Shown here: piece by piece, positions 32,522 through 41,859 of the stretch
Layout of the letters: every line of letters starts with the position of its first letter
Numbering within the stretch: the stretch's first letter is position 1
Source: Gammaproteobacteria bacterium
Lineage (GTDB): Bacteria > Pseudomonadota > Gammaproteobacteria > Thiohalomonadales > Thiohalomonadaceae
Direction of reading: 5' to 3'
Length of the DNA: 60,772 nucleotides
Assembly (NCBI GenBank): GCA_026196575.1
Contig: JAPHSX010000048.1
Coordinates: 1-60,772, forward strand
The notes under the pieces: model-generated
Database searches by the model: none
The model's input: only the letters and a program-made list of their open reading frames with translations
What the model was told of the DNA's origin: nothing
Program-made: the position numbers and the translations under genes

Positions 32522-33604
32522 TCACAGCACCGCCCTTAACGCGGCGAGGAAGGCGTCATTCTCCGCCGGGGTCCCCACCGTCACCCGCAGGCAGTCGGCC
32601 AGCGGCCCCTCACTGGCCCGCATATTCTTGATCAGCACGCCACGCTCCTTGATACCGTCGAAGATGGCATTGGCACGTCCGGCGGGTACCCGAAAGAGGA
32701 TGAAGTTGGCGGCAGAGGGGTAGAGGGTAAGCCCGTCAACCCTCGCCATCTCGCTGAAGAGGCGTCTGCGCTCCTCGCGAATAAGGCGGGTCTGCCCGTT
32801 CAGGACGTCGATATGTTGCAGGGCAAAGGTGGCGGCGGCCTGGGTCAGTACATTGATGTTATAGGGCAGGCGCACCTTGTCGAACTCGTTGAGCCACTCA
32901 CTGGGGCCGGCGAGCAGCCCCAGGCGCAGCCCGGCCAGCCCCAGCTTGGAGACGGTGCGCATCACCAGCAGGTTATCGAACTCACCGAGGCGCGACATAA
33001 AGCTCCTGTCGGCAAAGGCGTGATAGGCCTCGTCCACCACCACCAGGCCGTTGGCGGCGCGAATGATCGCCTCGATATCTGCCTCGGCGAAGAGGTTGCC
33101 GGTGGGGTTATTGGGGTAGGCGAGGTAGATCACCGCCGGGTCGTACTGCTGAATGGCCTGCTCCATCGCCGCCAGGTCGAGGGAAAAGTCAGCATTAAGT
33201 GGCACCCCCACATACTCCAGCGAGCTGAAGGCGGCGATCATCCGGTACATCACGAAACTCGGTTCAGGTGCCAGCACCACCCGCTTCGGCCCTCCCAGTG
33301 CCAGGGCGAGGATCTGGATGATCTCATCGGAGCCGTTGCCCAGCATCACCCCCATCTCATCGGGCACCCCCATCGCGCGGCGCAGCTCGACGGTAAGCGC
33401 CGTTGCCGCCGGATCGGGGTAACGGTTGACCGGGATCTCACCCACCCGCCGCTGCCACTCCTCCAGCATCGCCTCGGGCCACGTGTAGGGATTCTCCATC
33501 GCATCGAGTTTGATCAGCTCACCCGCCGCGGGGACGTGATAGGCGGCGATGTCACGAATCTCGGCGCGAATCCACTGTTCGACCTGTTGCTTGATTGCAC
33601 TCAT
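32522..33604 (-). CDS. hisC: Histidinol-phosphate aminotransferase
   Basis: A PLP-dependent fold-type I aminotransferase making histidinol phosphate in histidine synthesis. The 360-residue protein has LDAMENPYTWPEAM near the N-terminus, GNGSDEIIQILALAL, YPNNPTGNLF, VVVDEAYHAF and the PLP lysine block RTVSKLGLAGLRLG. It starts ATGAGTGCAATC after a GAAGGTATC region without a clear ribosome site. hisC is separated from hisD and hisG by the twelve gsp genes. Confidence 0.95.
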   Translation of the reverse strand: MSAIKQQVEQWIRAEIRDIAAYHVPAAGELIKLDAMENPYTWPEAMLEEWQRRVGEIPVNRYPDPAATALTVELRRAMGVPDEMGVMLGNGSDEIIQILALALGGPKRVVLAPEPSFVMYRMIAAFSSLEYVGVPLNADFSLDLAAMEQAIQQYDPAVIYLAYPNNPTGNLFAEADIEAIIRAANGLVVVDEAYHAFADRSFMSRLGEFDNLLVMRTVSKLGLAGLRLGLLAGPSEWLNEFDKVRLPYNINVLTQAAATFALQHIDVLNGQTRLIREERRRLFSEMARVDGLTLYPSAANFILFRVPAGRANAIFDGIKERGVLIKNMRASEGPLADCLRVTVGTPAENDAFLAALRAVL

Positions 33605-33645
33605 CTGAAGGTATCCGATAGAGATATAGTGTGGGATGTAGCGTC

Positions 33646-33665
33646 GGGCAGGCTACAGCCTGCCC
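33646..33665. repeat. Hairpin at the gspN-hisC boundary
   Basis: Perfect 8-bp arms GGGCAGGC and GCCTGCCC around TACA. The gspN stop codon is inside the hairpin. No T run follows on the minus strand, so it is either a weak terminator of the gsp operon or a dispersed intergenic repeat. Confidence 0.6.
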
Positions 33666-34417
33666 TGCAGATTGATGAGGTGTTTGCCCTGGCCGTCGGC
33701 ACGCCCCAGCAACGCCAGTGACTGGCGCAGTGACGGCTCGGCGGCCCTCGCCTCTCCTGTCAGCTGGTAGGCGCCGTCGGCCCCGAGGGTAAGGGTGGCG
33801 CGCAGCCACAGCGGGCCGCCGCTGTCGCTGATCTCCCCCTTGATGCCCCCCTCATCACGATTTTGCAGGGTCATCTGCAGATCGCCAAAGAGGAGCGGTT
33901 GCGGCGCAGTGACTCCGGCCTGGTGCCACACCAGCCGCCCCTCGGCCTGCTGCAGCCGTCCTTCCGGGCTCAGTCGCACCCCCTCCAGTTTGAGTGACAG
34001 CACCCCCGCCAGCGGCAGCGGCACCATCGTCAGATAGGGTTGAAGTGTGGTCAGTGGCAGCCGCCCCTCCAGCTGCGTCAGCACCGGCTCACCGCTGCCA
34101 AATGGCGCATGGCCCCGCGCCAGCAGGTAGCCGTTATCCTGCGTCACCCGGAGCTCCCCCCCCAGACGCCCCAGCAACAGCCCCCAGGGCGAGAGCTGCC
34201 AGTCGAGATGACCGACCAGGCGCTGGCGGTACTGCAGTTGCTGCGCCTCGCCACGCCACAGGGTGCCCTCGATACCGGCCAGCCGCACCGCTGCCCCCGC
34301 CGCCCCCAGCCTCTCGACCACCATGCCGTAGGCCACCGGCGCCGGGAACCGCCACGCCATAAACAACACCCAGGCAACAACCCCGACCAGCAGATAGTGC
34401 CACCAGCGCCGCATCAC
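33653..34417 (-). CDS. gspN: Type II secretion system protein N
   Basis: GspN is an accessory inner-membrane-anchored protein found in a subset of type II systems. The 254-residue product has one N-terminal helix (about 6-24, HYLLVGVVAWVLFMAWRF) and a repetitive beta-rich periplasmic domain with TLWRGEAQQLQYRQ and LDWQLSPWGLLLGRLGGELRV, typical of this family. Last gene of the operon; it overlaps gspM by 4 nt. Confidence 0.88.
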   Translation of the reverse strand: MMRRWWHYLLVGVVAWVLFMAWRFPAPVAYGMVVERLGAAGAAVRLAGIEGTLWRGEAQQLQYRQRLVGHLDWQLSPWGLLLGRLGGELRVTQDNGYLLARGHAPFGSGEPVLTQLEGRLPLTTLQPYLTMVPLPLAGVLSLKLEGVRLSPEGRLQQAEGRLVWHQAGVTAPQPLLFGDLQMTLQNRDEGGIKGEISDSGGPLWLRATLTLGADGAYQLTGEARAAEPSLRQSLALLGRADGQGKHLINLQGRL

Positions 34418-34893
34418 TGTCCGCCCTCCAGCACCACCGTGGCGTTGACCCGTCCGGGTTGCGCCAGCCGCTCCAGGGTGAGGGTGGTCACCCCTACCCC
34501 CTGCTCGGCAGCGAGCCGCCCCAGCCAGCCCACCAGGGCATCAAAGCCTGCCGTCTCGAAGCGCAGGCGCACCCCGACCCCCTCCGGCTTGACCTGTTTG
34601 AGCGCCGCGCCCAGCCCGCTCTGTTTGGCGCTGGCGTCAAGCAGGCTGAGCAGCGACTGGCCATCGGCGCGCCTCGCAGCGCCGCTGCCACGCAACTGTT
34701 TCACCTGCACCGCGGCCTGCTCCATCCACGCCAGCAGCTCACGATCCTCGGCCACACGCTGCTCCAGGCGCTGCATCTCCTGAGCGAAGGGGTCGAGCAC
34801 CGTGCCATAGAGAAGCAACAGCAGTGTCACCACGCCACCGAGCAGCAGAGTGCGCTGCTCCCGCGCCTGCAGGTTGTGCCAATAGTGCCTCAT
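34414..34893 (-). CDS. gspM: Type II secretion system protein M
   Basis: GspM is a bitopic protein of the inner-membrane platform and pairs with GspL. The 159-residue product has an N-terminal helix (about 16-34, TLLLGGVVTLLLLLYGTVL), a coiled segment, and a ferredoxin-like periplasmic domain (about 80-155). It overlaps gspL upstream and gspN downstream by 4 nt each (ATGA type). Confidence 0.9.
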   Translation of the reverse strand: MRHYWHNLQAREQRTLLLGGVVTLLLLLYGTVLDPFAQEMQRLEQRVAEDRELLAWMEQAAVQVKQLRGSGAARRADGQSLLSLLDASAKQSGLGAALKQVKPEGVGVRLRFETAGFDALVGWLGRLAAEQGVGVTTLTLERLAQPGRVNATVVLEGGQ

Positions 34894-36113
34894 CGTCCCA
34901 TCTCCCGAATCGCCACCCGACCCTCCACCCGGTTATCGCGGCTGGAGGCGTTGCGGATCTCCACCTCCAGCCCCCGCTGCCGCAAGCTCGCCTTGAGGGA
35001 GTCGAGCGTCGGCAGATCCACCAGTTCCAGCTCCAGCTCCAGCTCACCCTGCCGATAGCGCAGGTTCTGCAGCCGCACCCCCTTGGCCTCGCTCAACACC
35101 GGGCCGCTGGCCCCCAACAGGGTGACAAAGGCGCCGCCACCGCCGCCCATCTGCAGTTCGGCCAGCTTGCGCTCCATCTGCACCTTCGGGTTAACCACAT
35201 TTTTCGCCTCGGGAAAGGTGTCACGGTAGAGCTGTTCCACCGCCTGGTAGAGGCGCCTCTCCTCGCCCGCCAGCCGCTGGTAGTCATAGATCGCCTCGCC
35301 GGCGCCAAGCAGCAGCCAGCCAGCCAGCAGTGCTGCGGTGGCGCGCCACGGTCGCCAGATCCGCCCCAACTGCTCCTTACGCCCAAACTCGCCCTGCAAC
35401 AGGTCAATGGCATGGTTGTCGTGGCCCGAGAGCAGCAGCGGCAGGGGATCATCAATCACTGTGTAATGCTGCTCCAGCTCGCCCAGGACGCCCGCCCAGG
35501 CCGGCGCCGCGGCCCCCTCGCCACGGGCGTCATAGATGCGCAGTGCCGTCACCGCCCCCTCACCCTGAGGTAATGGGAACAGGGCCAGCTGCAGCAGCGT
35601 CTCCAGAGTGGCCAGCGGCAGACTGTAGGCCTCGTGGGCAGAGAGGCGCAGCAGCGCGCCGTCGCACTCCAGCAGCAGGCTCGCCTCGCCCGGTTGCCAC
35701 GGCAGCAGCTGTGCCTCGTTAAAACAGGCGTGGGGCCTGATCTCGGCCTCGGTAAATTCCCGCCCCCATGTCTCCATCTGTCCCCGATTGACGGCCAGCA
35801 GAGGTAGCGTGCCGTCCGCCAGACGTTTGCCCAAGGCAAAGTGGTAAGCCTCGACCTCCTCGGCCAACTGCTCCTCCACCGCGTAGGGCACGGCGTGGCG
35901 CAACTTCTGTCCCGGCAGCGGCGGCAGCGTAGTCCGCAGGGTCAGCAGCGAGGTGGCCGGCAGCAACACCACCACCCGCTCGCCCTGACTGCGCACAGCC
36001 GCCTCCTTGAGCTCGCCGCAATGCACCTGATCGCCATCCCGTTTCGAGCGGTGCAACCAGCACACCTCGTTCATGGGTCGGTTTCCCAAACGGATATAGA
36101 GAGTTGTCTGCAT
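34890..36113 (-). CDS. gspL: Type II secretion system protein L
   Basis: GspL connects the cytoplasmic ATPase GspE to the membrane platform. The 407-residue protein has an actin-like cytoplasmic domain (about 1-240; RHAVPYAVEEQLAEEVE), a membrane helix (about 253-272) and a periplasmic ferredoxin-like domain (about 330-405). Starts 4 nt after the gspK stop. Length is usual for the family. Confidence 0.92.
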   Translation of the reverse strand: MQTTLYIRLGNRPMNEVCWLHRSKRDGDQVHCGELKEAAVRSQGERVVVLLPATSLLTLRTTLPPLPGQKLRHAVPYAVEEQLAEEVEAYHFALGKRLADGTLPLLAVNRGQMETWGREFTEAEIRPHACFNEAQLLPWQPGEASLLLECDGALLRLSAHEAYSLPLATLETLLQLALFPLPQGEGAVTALRIYDARGEGAAAPAWAGVLGELEQHYTVIDDPLPLLLSGHDNHAIDLLQGEFGRKEQLGRIWRPWRATAALLAGWLLLGAGEAIYDYQRLAGEERRLYQAVEQLYRDTFPEAKNVVNPKVQMERKLAELQMGGGGGAFVTLLGASGPVLSEAKGVRLQNLRYRQGELELELELVDLPTLDSLKASLRQRGLEVEIRNASSRDNRVEGRVAIREMGR

Positions 36114-36117
36114 AAAA

Positions 36118-37083
36118 TCAGTAGGTTCCCTGCGCCCGCATCAGGGTGCGGCTTGCCCCCGTCGCATCACGCTGTAACACGCTATGGCGCTGCTGCGACA
36201 GCGCCCCGAATTGTACCTGGCCGACGACCAGAAAGTACTCACTCGCCACCGTAAGGCGCTCCGCCTGCAACGCACGGCCCGCCAGCGCCTCCTGGGCGAG
36301 AAAGGCGGCTACGTCGGCGTAGCCCTCCGCGCCGCGCCCCTCGATCAGGGCCTCGGCATCGCCGGGGCTCATCCCCTCGACCAGACTCCTCAGCACCTCA
36401 GGGGTGGCGGTATTCACATTAATCCTGGTACCCGGCGCCCCCTCCACTGGCAGCGCCGTGACGTGGGGGCGCAACAACTGGTAGAGCTGCGCATCCACCC
36501 CCTCCAGCAGCAGCAGCTCCGTGGGGCTGTGCAGCGGGCCGTTGGCGGTACGGTAGGGCTGCTCGTGCCGCATATAGGTCTCATCCTCGGCACCGCCGGG
36601 AAAGGTGATCTCCTGATCGGCATCGATCCAGTCGATCACCACCGCCGCCAGCTCCAGACTGAGCCTCGGCGCCTGTGCAGGATTCCCCTCCCGTAATACC
36701 GCCAGCAGCCGCTGAAACTGCGCCACCGCCTCGGGATCCGGCTGGCCCGCCACCACCAGTGAGTTAAGGTTAAAGCGCCCCTGCAGGTCGTCAATGTAAC
36801 CGGCGATGCTGCCCCCCGCCACCGGCATCGGCGGCAGGATAGTGGCCCACGTCTCCTCGCGGTGATCGCGCCGGTTCTCCTGCCGATCGCGACGCAACAC
36901 CTGCGAGGCCCATACCTCCACCCCGTCGGCGTAGAGTCCCGCCTGCCCCGCCTGCAACAGGTTGCCGGTGCGACGGATATCGAACTGCTGGCGCGAAACC
37001 ATGGCGACCGCCACGCTGGTGGCCAACGCCACCACCAGCAACGCATTGATCAGGGCAACGCCACCCTGTCGCCGGCCACTCAC
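36118..37083 (-). CDS. gspK: Type II secretion minor pseudopilin GspK
   Basis: GspK caps the pseudopilus tip together with GspI and GspJ. From the GTG at 37083 the 321-residue product begins VSGRRQGGVALINALLVVAL: a short basic leader, prepilin peptidase site G/V and hydrophobic helix. As in other GspK proteins it lacks the Glu at position +5 of mature pilins. It has the large alpha domain insert with the SAM-like repeats RINVNTATPEVLRSLV. GTG overlaps the gspJ stop (GTGA). The frame runs on upstream but that is gspJ territory. Confidence 0.9.
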   Translation of the reverse strand: MSGRRQGGVALINALLVVALATSVAVAMVSRQQFDIRRTGNLLQAGQAGLYADGVEVWASQVLRRDRQENRRDHREETWATILPPMPVAGGSIAGYIDDLQGRFNLNSLVVAGQPDPEAVAQFQRLLAVLREGNPAQAPRLSLELAAVVIDWIDADQEITFPGGAEDETYMRHEQPYRTANGPLHSPTELLLLEGVDAQLYQLLRPHVTALPVEGAPGTRINVNTATPEVLRSLVEGMSPGDAEALIEGRGAEGYADVAAFLAQEALAGRALQAERLTVASEYFLVVGQVQFGALSQQRHSVLQRDATGASRTLMRAQGTY

Positions 37084-37694
37084 GGTGTCGGCCCATGGCC
37101 GGCGGTGGGGATAAGACGGCGAAAGGTGCCCCACTCCTCCAGCTCCAGGGTGAGCTCCACCGCCAGCGGCATCACCGGTGACGTTGTGCCCTGCACAGGC
37201 CACTGCTCCTGCCACTCCCGCCCCTGATCGAGAAACCGCACCGTAAAGCCCCTCACCGACTCCAGCAGCACCACCTTGTACGGTTCGTCCCCCTGCACCC
37301 GATCGAGCCGCGACCAGCTGTAACGCTGCAACCTCCCATCCTCCAGGCCGTAGGCGACCCGCTGCAGGGTGCTGCGCGGCTGGTGCAACGGATTCTGCCA
37401 ACCGGCACGGGTGAGGGCGAGACGCACAACCCCGAACCCGGCCGACTCCAGCGGCAGCCTGCTGTCTCCAAACTCATCACGCACCGGGCGCAGCAGATGC
37501 TGACCGATGTCGCGCTCAAACAGCAGCATCGCGCTTTGCAGCTGTTTGAGGTGGTACGCCTGCCGCTCGGTCCCCTCCTTGGCCTTGAGGATCGCCACCT
37601 GACCGCCGTAGACCAGCGCCGAGACCAGGGCAAAGATGGTGATCGCCACCAGCATCTCCAGCAGGGTGAACCCGTGTTGCTGGCCGCCCCTCAC
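37080..37694 (-). CDS. gspJ: Type II secretion minor pseudopilin GspJ
   Basis: A 204-residue tip pseudopilin. It begins with a short leader and the prepilin motif QQHGFTLLEMLVAITIFALV with the Glu at +5, followed by a beta-rich globular domain (RDIGQHLLRPVRDEFGD, GGQVAILKAKEGTERQAY). Start is GTG overlapping the gspI stop (GTGA), the same coupling as between gspJ and gspK. Confidence 0.92.
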   Translation of the reverse strand: MRGGQQHGFTLLEMLVAITIFALVSALVYGGQVAILKAKEGTERQAYHLKQLQSAMLLFERDIGQHLLRPVRDEFGDSRLPLESAGFGVVRLALTRAGWQNPLHQPRSTLQRVAYGLEDGRLQRYSWSRLDRVQGDEPYKVVLLESVRGFTVRFLDQGREWQEQWPVQGTTSPVMPLAVELTLELEEWGTFRRLIPTAGHGPTP

Positions 37695-38083
37695 GGCGAC
37701 ACCTGCGGCGGCGGCACAAAGGCGATGAGTGTCGCCAACGGCGTGGCGTCATGCTCCTCGCTGCCGCGCACCTCCACATCGAGACGGCGCACATCCTCGT
37801 CAAAGGTCTTGGAGAGCCTGGCGCTCCAGTACCAGGTGTGCCGCCCCATCTCCTCCTCGCCGCGCTGGATTTCAAGCTCGCTCCAGCGTCCCAACAGGCG
37901 CTGCTCGGCCACCACATTCATCCCCACCCAGTGGGCCAGGGTGCGGTCACGCAGATAGGTGGCATTACTGGCGTTGGCGGCAACCCCCTTGATCATCGCC
38001 GCCAGGGCAATCGACAGCACCGCCAGCGCCACCATCATCTCCAGCAGGGTAAAGCCGCGTAGGCGGGAGGCCACATGCCACAT
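37691..38083 (-). CDS. gspI: Type II secretion minor pseudopilin GspI
   Basis: A 130-residue tip pseudopilin thought to start assembly of the I-J-K complex. N-terminal leader MWHVASRLRG, then FTLLEMMVALAVLSIALAA with Glu at +5. The globular part is short, as usual for GspI (NRTL-like DRTLAHWVGMNVVAEQRLLG). The ATG follows the gspH stop without a gap. Confidence 0.93.
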   Translation of the reverse strand: MWHVASRLRGFTLLEMMVALAVLSIALAAMIKGVAANASNATYLRDRTLAHWVGMNVVAEQRLLGRWSELEIQRGEEEMGRHTWYWSARLSKTFDEDVRRLDVEVRGSEEHDATPLATLIAFVPPPQVSP

Positions 38084-38665
38084 TTAGTACCGCGCCTCCT
38101 GACGACGTTGTTCCACCGCACCGAAAAGGGGGGCGGTAAGCAGAAATCCGGAGTGATCATCCGCGTACAGGAGCGACAGTTCAAAGGGGGTGCGCTCGCC
38201 ACTGGGCAGGAAGATCACCTGTGGTTTCAGCTCCCCTTCCCCCTCCGTCAATGCAGCCTGCTCACCCAGCGCGACACTGAACCCCTCCACCAGCAACTGC
38301 ATCTGCATGGCGTTATCGAGCTGGCGCGGCTTCAGCATGCCGTCACCACTCACCCCCTGCCACTGCGGTTCGCCATCGTCCATCTGATAACGCATGAACT
38401 CGTAGCCGTTCTCCATAAAACGCAGCCCGATTAGCGACGACTGCAGCACCGCCTCCTCTCCCACCAGCTCCACCAGTGAGGTCAGGCGCTGCGCCTCGCG
38501 CTGGATCAGATCGCGCCGCCCGCCATCCCCCACCGCGCGCACCACGAAGGTGAGGATAATGCCGATAAGCACCACCACCACCATCAGCTCCAGCAGGGTG
38601 AAGCCTTGCTGCCGCGCGGGTCGTGCCACCGCGGACTCAGTCGTTCCAGTTGCCGATGTCGGCAC
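38084..38665 (-). CDS. gspH: Type II secretion pseudopilin GspH
   Basis: A 193-residue minor pseudopilin. The motif QQGFTLLELMVVVVLIGIIL lies at about residues 19-38. The GTG at 38665 is 29 nt inside gspG and has a GAGGGGG element before it; an in-frame GTG at 38629 would give a leader of nine residues, closer to the norm. The C-terminal domain contains FLPSGERTPFELSLLY, typical of GspH. Confidence 0.88.
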   Translation of the reverse strand: MPTSATGTTESAVARPARQQGFTLLELMVVVVLIGIILTFVVRAVGDGGRRDLIQREAQRLTSLVELVGEEAVLQSSLIGLRFMENGYEFMRYQMDDGEPQWQGVSGDGMLKPRQLDNAMQMQLLVEGFSVALGEQAALTEGEGELKPQVIFLPSGERTPFELSLLYADDHSGFLLTAPLFGAVEQRRQEARY

Positions 38666-39077
38666 TCACCCCCTCACCGGAGGGGCGGCCATCGGCGCCG
38701 TAACTGAAGACGTCGATCTCGCCATTCACCCCGGGGTTGAGGTACTGATACTCATTGCCCCAGGGGTCCTTGGGCAGACGATCAAGATAACCACCCTGCT
38801 TCCAGTTGCGCGCCTCGGGTGAACCGGCTGGCTGCTGCACCAGCGCCTGCAGCCCCTGATCGGTGCTGGGGTAGCTGAAGTTGTCGAGCTTGTAGAGGTC
38901 GAGGGCACCCTTCATCGCCTGCACATCGCTCTTCGCCTTGACGATGCGCGCCTTATCCGGGTTGTCCATGATCTTCGGCACCACCACCGAGGCGAGGATA
39001 CCGAGGATCACCACCACCACCATGATCTCGATAAGGGTGAAGCCGCGCTGGGCGCGGCGCTGTCTGTTCTGTTGCAT
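38637..39077 (-). CDS. gspG: Type II secretion major pseudopilin GspG
   Basis: The main subunit of the pseudopilus. The 146-residue product has leader MQQNRQRRAQRG, then FTLIEIMVVVVILGILAS with Glu at +5, and the conserved family blocks VPKIMDNPDKARIVKAKSD, PSTDQGLQALVQQP and YLDRLPKDPWGNEYQY with its calcium-site region GADGRPSGEG near the end. The ATG at 39077 follows AAGGATCGATC. It is the best preserved pseudopilin in the set. Confidence 0.96.
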   Translation of the reverse strand: MQQNRQRRAQRGFTLIEIMVVVVILGILASVVVPKIMDNPDKARIVKAKSDVQAMKGALDLYKLDNFSYPSTDQGLQALVQQPAGSPEARNWKQGGYLDRLPKDPWGNEYQYLNPGVNGEIDVFSYGADGRPSGEGVSADIGNWND

Positions 39078-39107
39078 GATCGATCCTTGTCCTATCGTCA
39101 AAAATAG

Positions 39108-40322
39108 TTAATGAACCAGTTGATTGAGGTCAAATATGGGCAACAGAATGGCCAGCACAATCACAAGTACCACGCCCCCCATCACCAGAATCAGTATCGG
39201 CTCGAACATCCCCATCACCATCGCGATCACCGTCTCCAGCTCCCGCTCCTGGTTATCGGCGGCACGCTCCAGCATCGATTCAAGTTTGCCGCTGGCCTCG
39301 CCGCTGGCAATAAGTTGCAGCGTCATCGGCGGAAAGTAACGGCTCTTCTCCAGGGCGCGGGCGATACCGCTCCCCTCGCGCACCCGATGCGAGGCCTCAC
39401 CCACCGCACCACGCATCGGCAGGTTGCCAATGACCTCGGAGGAGAGGCGCATCGCCTCCAGCACCGGCACGCCGCTGGCGGTAAGGATACTGAAGGTGCG
39501 GGCAAAACGGGCGGTATTGAGTCCGCGCCCCAGCCGCCCGATGAGCGGCAGATGGAGCAACAGCCGGTGCCAGCGAAAGCGCACCGTCTCACGGTGCAGC
39601 AATGAGATAAAGACCCCCAGCAGCAGACCCAGCAGCAGAATAAGCCACAGTCCGTAGCTGCGCAGAAAGTCACTGAGGGCGATGAGGGTTACCGTGAGCC
39701 ATGGCAGCTCCTGCCCGATATTATCGAACACCTGCACCACCTGCGGCACCACATAGGTAAGGAGCCCGCCGGTCACCAGCAGTGCCACCACGGTGAGGAT
39801 CACCGGGTAGAACAGCGCCAGCATGATCTTCTGGCGCATCTGCTGGCGTTTCTCGGTGTAATCGGCGAGGCGCTCCAGCACCACCTCCAGGTGGTCCGAC
39901 TGCTCGCCGGCGGCCACCGTGGTCCGGTAGAGCTCGGGAAAGACGTGGGGGAAATCGCCCAGGCCGTCGGCCAGGGTGTGCCCCTCCATCACCCTGGAGC
40001 GAACCGCCAGCATCATGCTCTTGAGGCGCGGCTGCTCGCTCTGTCTGGCTACCGTCTGCAGACACTCCTCCAGCGGCAACGCGGCACGCACCAGGGTGGC
40101 GAGCTGGCGGGTGATGAGGGCGAGATCCGTCGCACTGATGCCGCGACGCAGCGAAAAGCCCTGTCGCTCGCGCGTCTCGCGCTGCGCCACCTCCTCCACC
40201 GAGAGTGGCGAAAGCCCCTGCTCGCGCAGCTGCTGGCGGATCTGGCGGGCGTTCTCCCCCTCCAGCACCCCCGCCTTTTCGCGGCCGCGCGGATCGAGTG
40301 CTCTGTATTCAAAGGCGCCCAT
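39108..40322 (-). CDS. gspF: Type II secretion inner-membrane platform protein GspF
   Basis: GspF is the polytopic rotor-like core of the platform. The 404-residue protein has an N-terminal basic domain (GAFEYRALDPRGREKAG), two homologous T2SSF domains (about 70-195 and 272-395) and three helices near 168-192, 220-245 and 375-397. Signature GEQSDHLEVVLERLADYTEKR and GEASGKLESMLERAADNQE occur once in each repeat. Lies 10 nt after gspE and 30 nt before gspG. Confidence 0.95.
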   Translation of the reverse strand: MGAFEYRALDPRGREKAGVLEGENARQIRQQLREQGLSPLSVEEVAQRETRERQGFSLRRGISATDLALITRQLATLVRAALPLEECLQTVARQSEQPRLKSMMLAVRSRVMEGHTLADGLGDFPHVFPELYRTTVAAGEQSDHLEVVLERLADYTEKRQQMRQKIMLALFYPVILTVVALLVTGGLLTYVVPQVVQVFDNIGQELPWLTVTLIALSDFLRSYGLWLILLLGLLLGVFISLLHRETVRFRWHRLLLHLPLIGRLGRGLNTARFARTFSILTASGVPVLEAMRLSSEVIGNLPMRGAVGEASHRVREGSGIARALEKSRYFPPMTLQLIASGEASGKLESMLERAADNQERELETVIAMVMGMFEPILILVMGGVVLVIVLAILLPIFDLNQLVH

Positions 40323-40332
40323 TCCCGCGAAC

Positions 40333-41859
40333 CTACTGCGCCTGACTCACGCGCAACACCTCATCCAGCGAGGTCTCACCGGCCAGCACCCGGCGCATGC
40401 CGTCGCTGCGAATACCGCTGGAGTGGCGGCGCGCCTCCAGCTCCAGCTCATGTTCACCGCTGCCGTCGTGAATCATGCCACGCAGGGTCTCGTTAATGGT
40501 GACCACCTCGTAGATGCCGGTACGGCCGCGGTAACCCATATGATTGCAGTGGGGGCACCCCTCCCCCACCCGATAGAGGGTGGGGGGGTGCGCGGCATCG
40601 ACCCCCAGCAGCTCGCACTCCTTCTGGTTGGGTGTGTAGCTGACGCGGCACTTGCCACACAGCAGCCGTACCAGCCGCTGCGCCAGCATGCCGATGAGGC
40701 TGGAGGAGAGCAGATAGGGTTCAACCCCCATGTCGCGCAGGCGGGTCACCGCGCCGACGGCGGTGTTGGTGTGCAGCGTGGAGAGCACCAGGTGGCCGGT
40801 GAGCGAGGCCTGCACGGCGATCTCCACCGTCTCCAGGTCACGGATCTCCCCCACCATCACCACGTCCGGGTCCTGCCGCAGGATGGCACGCAGGCCCCGG
40901 GCAAAGGTCATATCGACCTTGGTGTTGACCTGGGTCTGGCCGATCCCCTCCAGGTCGTATTCGATAGGGTCTTCGACGCTGAGAATATTGCGCTTGGCAT
41001 TGTTGAGGCGGCTCAACGCGGCGTAGAGGGTGGTGGTCTTGCCCGAGCCGGTGGGGCCGGTAACGAGGATGATGCCGTGCGGCTGGTGAATGAGGCGATC
41101 CATCTCCTGCTGGTCGCGGGCGGCCATCCCCAGATGGTCCAGATCGAGGCGCCCCGCCTGCTTGTCGAGCAGGCGCAGCACCACCCGCTCGCCGTGGCCC
41201 GAGGGGAGGGTGGAGACCCGCACATCGACCGCGCGCCCCGCCACCTTGAGCGAGATGCGCCCGTCCTGCGGCAGCCGCTTCTCGGCGATATCGAGTTTGG
41301 CCATCACCTTGATACGCGAGGTGAGGAGCGGCGCCAGGGCGCGCTGCGGGCGCAGCACCTCGCGCAGCACCCCGTCGACACGAAAACGCACCACCATGCT
41401 GCTCTCGAACGATTCAATGTGGATGTCCGAGGCCTCCTCGCGGATCGCCTCGGTGAGCAGGGCGTTAATCAGGCGGATGATGGGGGCGTCGTCCTCACTC
41501 TCCATCAGGTCTTCCGGCTCGGCCAGCTGCAACGCCACGTCATTAAGGTCGAGGCCGCCGTCGAGCTCATCCATCGCCTGCATCGAGTCACTGCCACCCT
41601 GCTCGTAGCTCTGCTGCAGCAGGGCATCAAAGCGCTCGGCACTGACCGGGGTGATGGCGAAATCCCGCTGCAGCAGGCGCCGCACCTCGGCGATACTCGC
41701 CAGTGCCACGCCCTCGCGACAGACGAGCCGGGGGCCATCCTCCCACAACAGCAGCACACCATGACGGCGCACAAAGGCGAAGGGCAGGCGGCGCGGCGCG
41801 GCCTCAACGCCCGCCACCGTCTCTACTGCGCCCGGCCCGGCCTCAAGGGGTGACGACAT
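40333..41859 (-). CDS. gspE: Type II secretion ATPase GspE
   Basis: The cytoplasmic hexameric ATPase driving pseudopilus growth. The 508-residue protein shows Walker [11 protein letters not shown], Asp box and Walker B ([16 protein letters not shown]), His box ([18 protein letters not shown]) and a tetracysteine zinc site (CGKC ... CPHC). The N-terminal domain contacts GspL. The ATG at 41859 overlaps the end of gspD by 17 nt; codons further upstream in frame are inside gspD and lack family similarity. Confidence 0.96.
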   Translation of the reverse strand: MSSPLEAGPGAVETVAGVEAAPRRLPFAFVRRHGVLLLWEDGPRLVCREGVALASIAEVRRLLQRDFAITPVSAERFDALLQQSYEQGGSDSMQAMDELDGGLDLNDVALQLAEPEDLMESEDDAPIIRLINALLTEAIREEASDIHIESFESSMVVRFRVDGVLREVLRPQRALAPLLTSRIKVMAKLDIAEKRLPQDGRISLKVAGRAVDVRVSTLPSGHGERVVLRLLDKQAGRLDLDHLGMAARDQQEMDRLIHQPHGIILVTGPTGSGKTTTLYAALSRLNNAKRNILSVEDPIEYDLEGIGQTQVNTKVDMTFARGLRAILRQDPDVVMVGEIRDLETVEIAVQASLTGHLVLSTLHTNTAVGAVTRLRDMGVEPYLLSSSLIGMLAQRLVRLLCGKCRVSYTPNQKECELLGVDAAHPPTLYRVGEGCPHCNHMGYRGRTGIYEVVTINETLRGMIHDGSGEHELELEARRHSSGIRSDGMRRVLAGETSLDEVLRVSQAQ

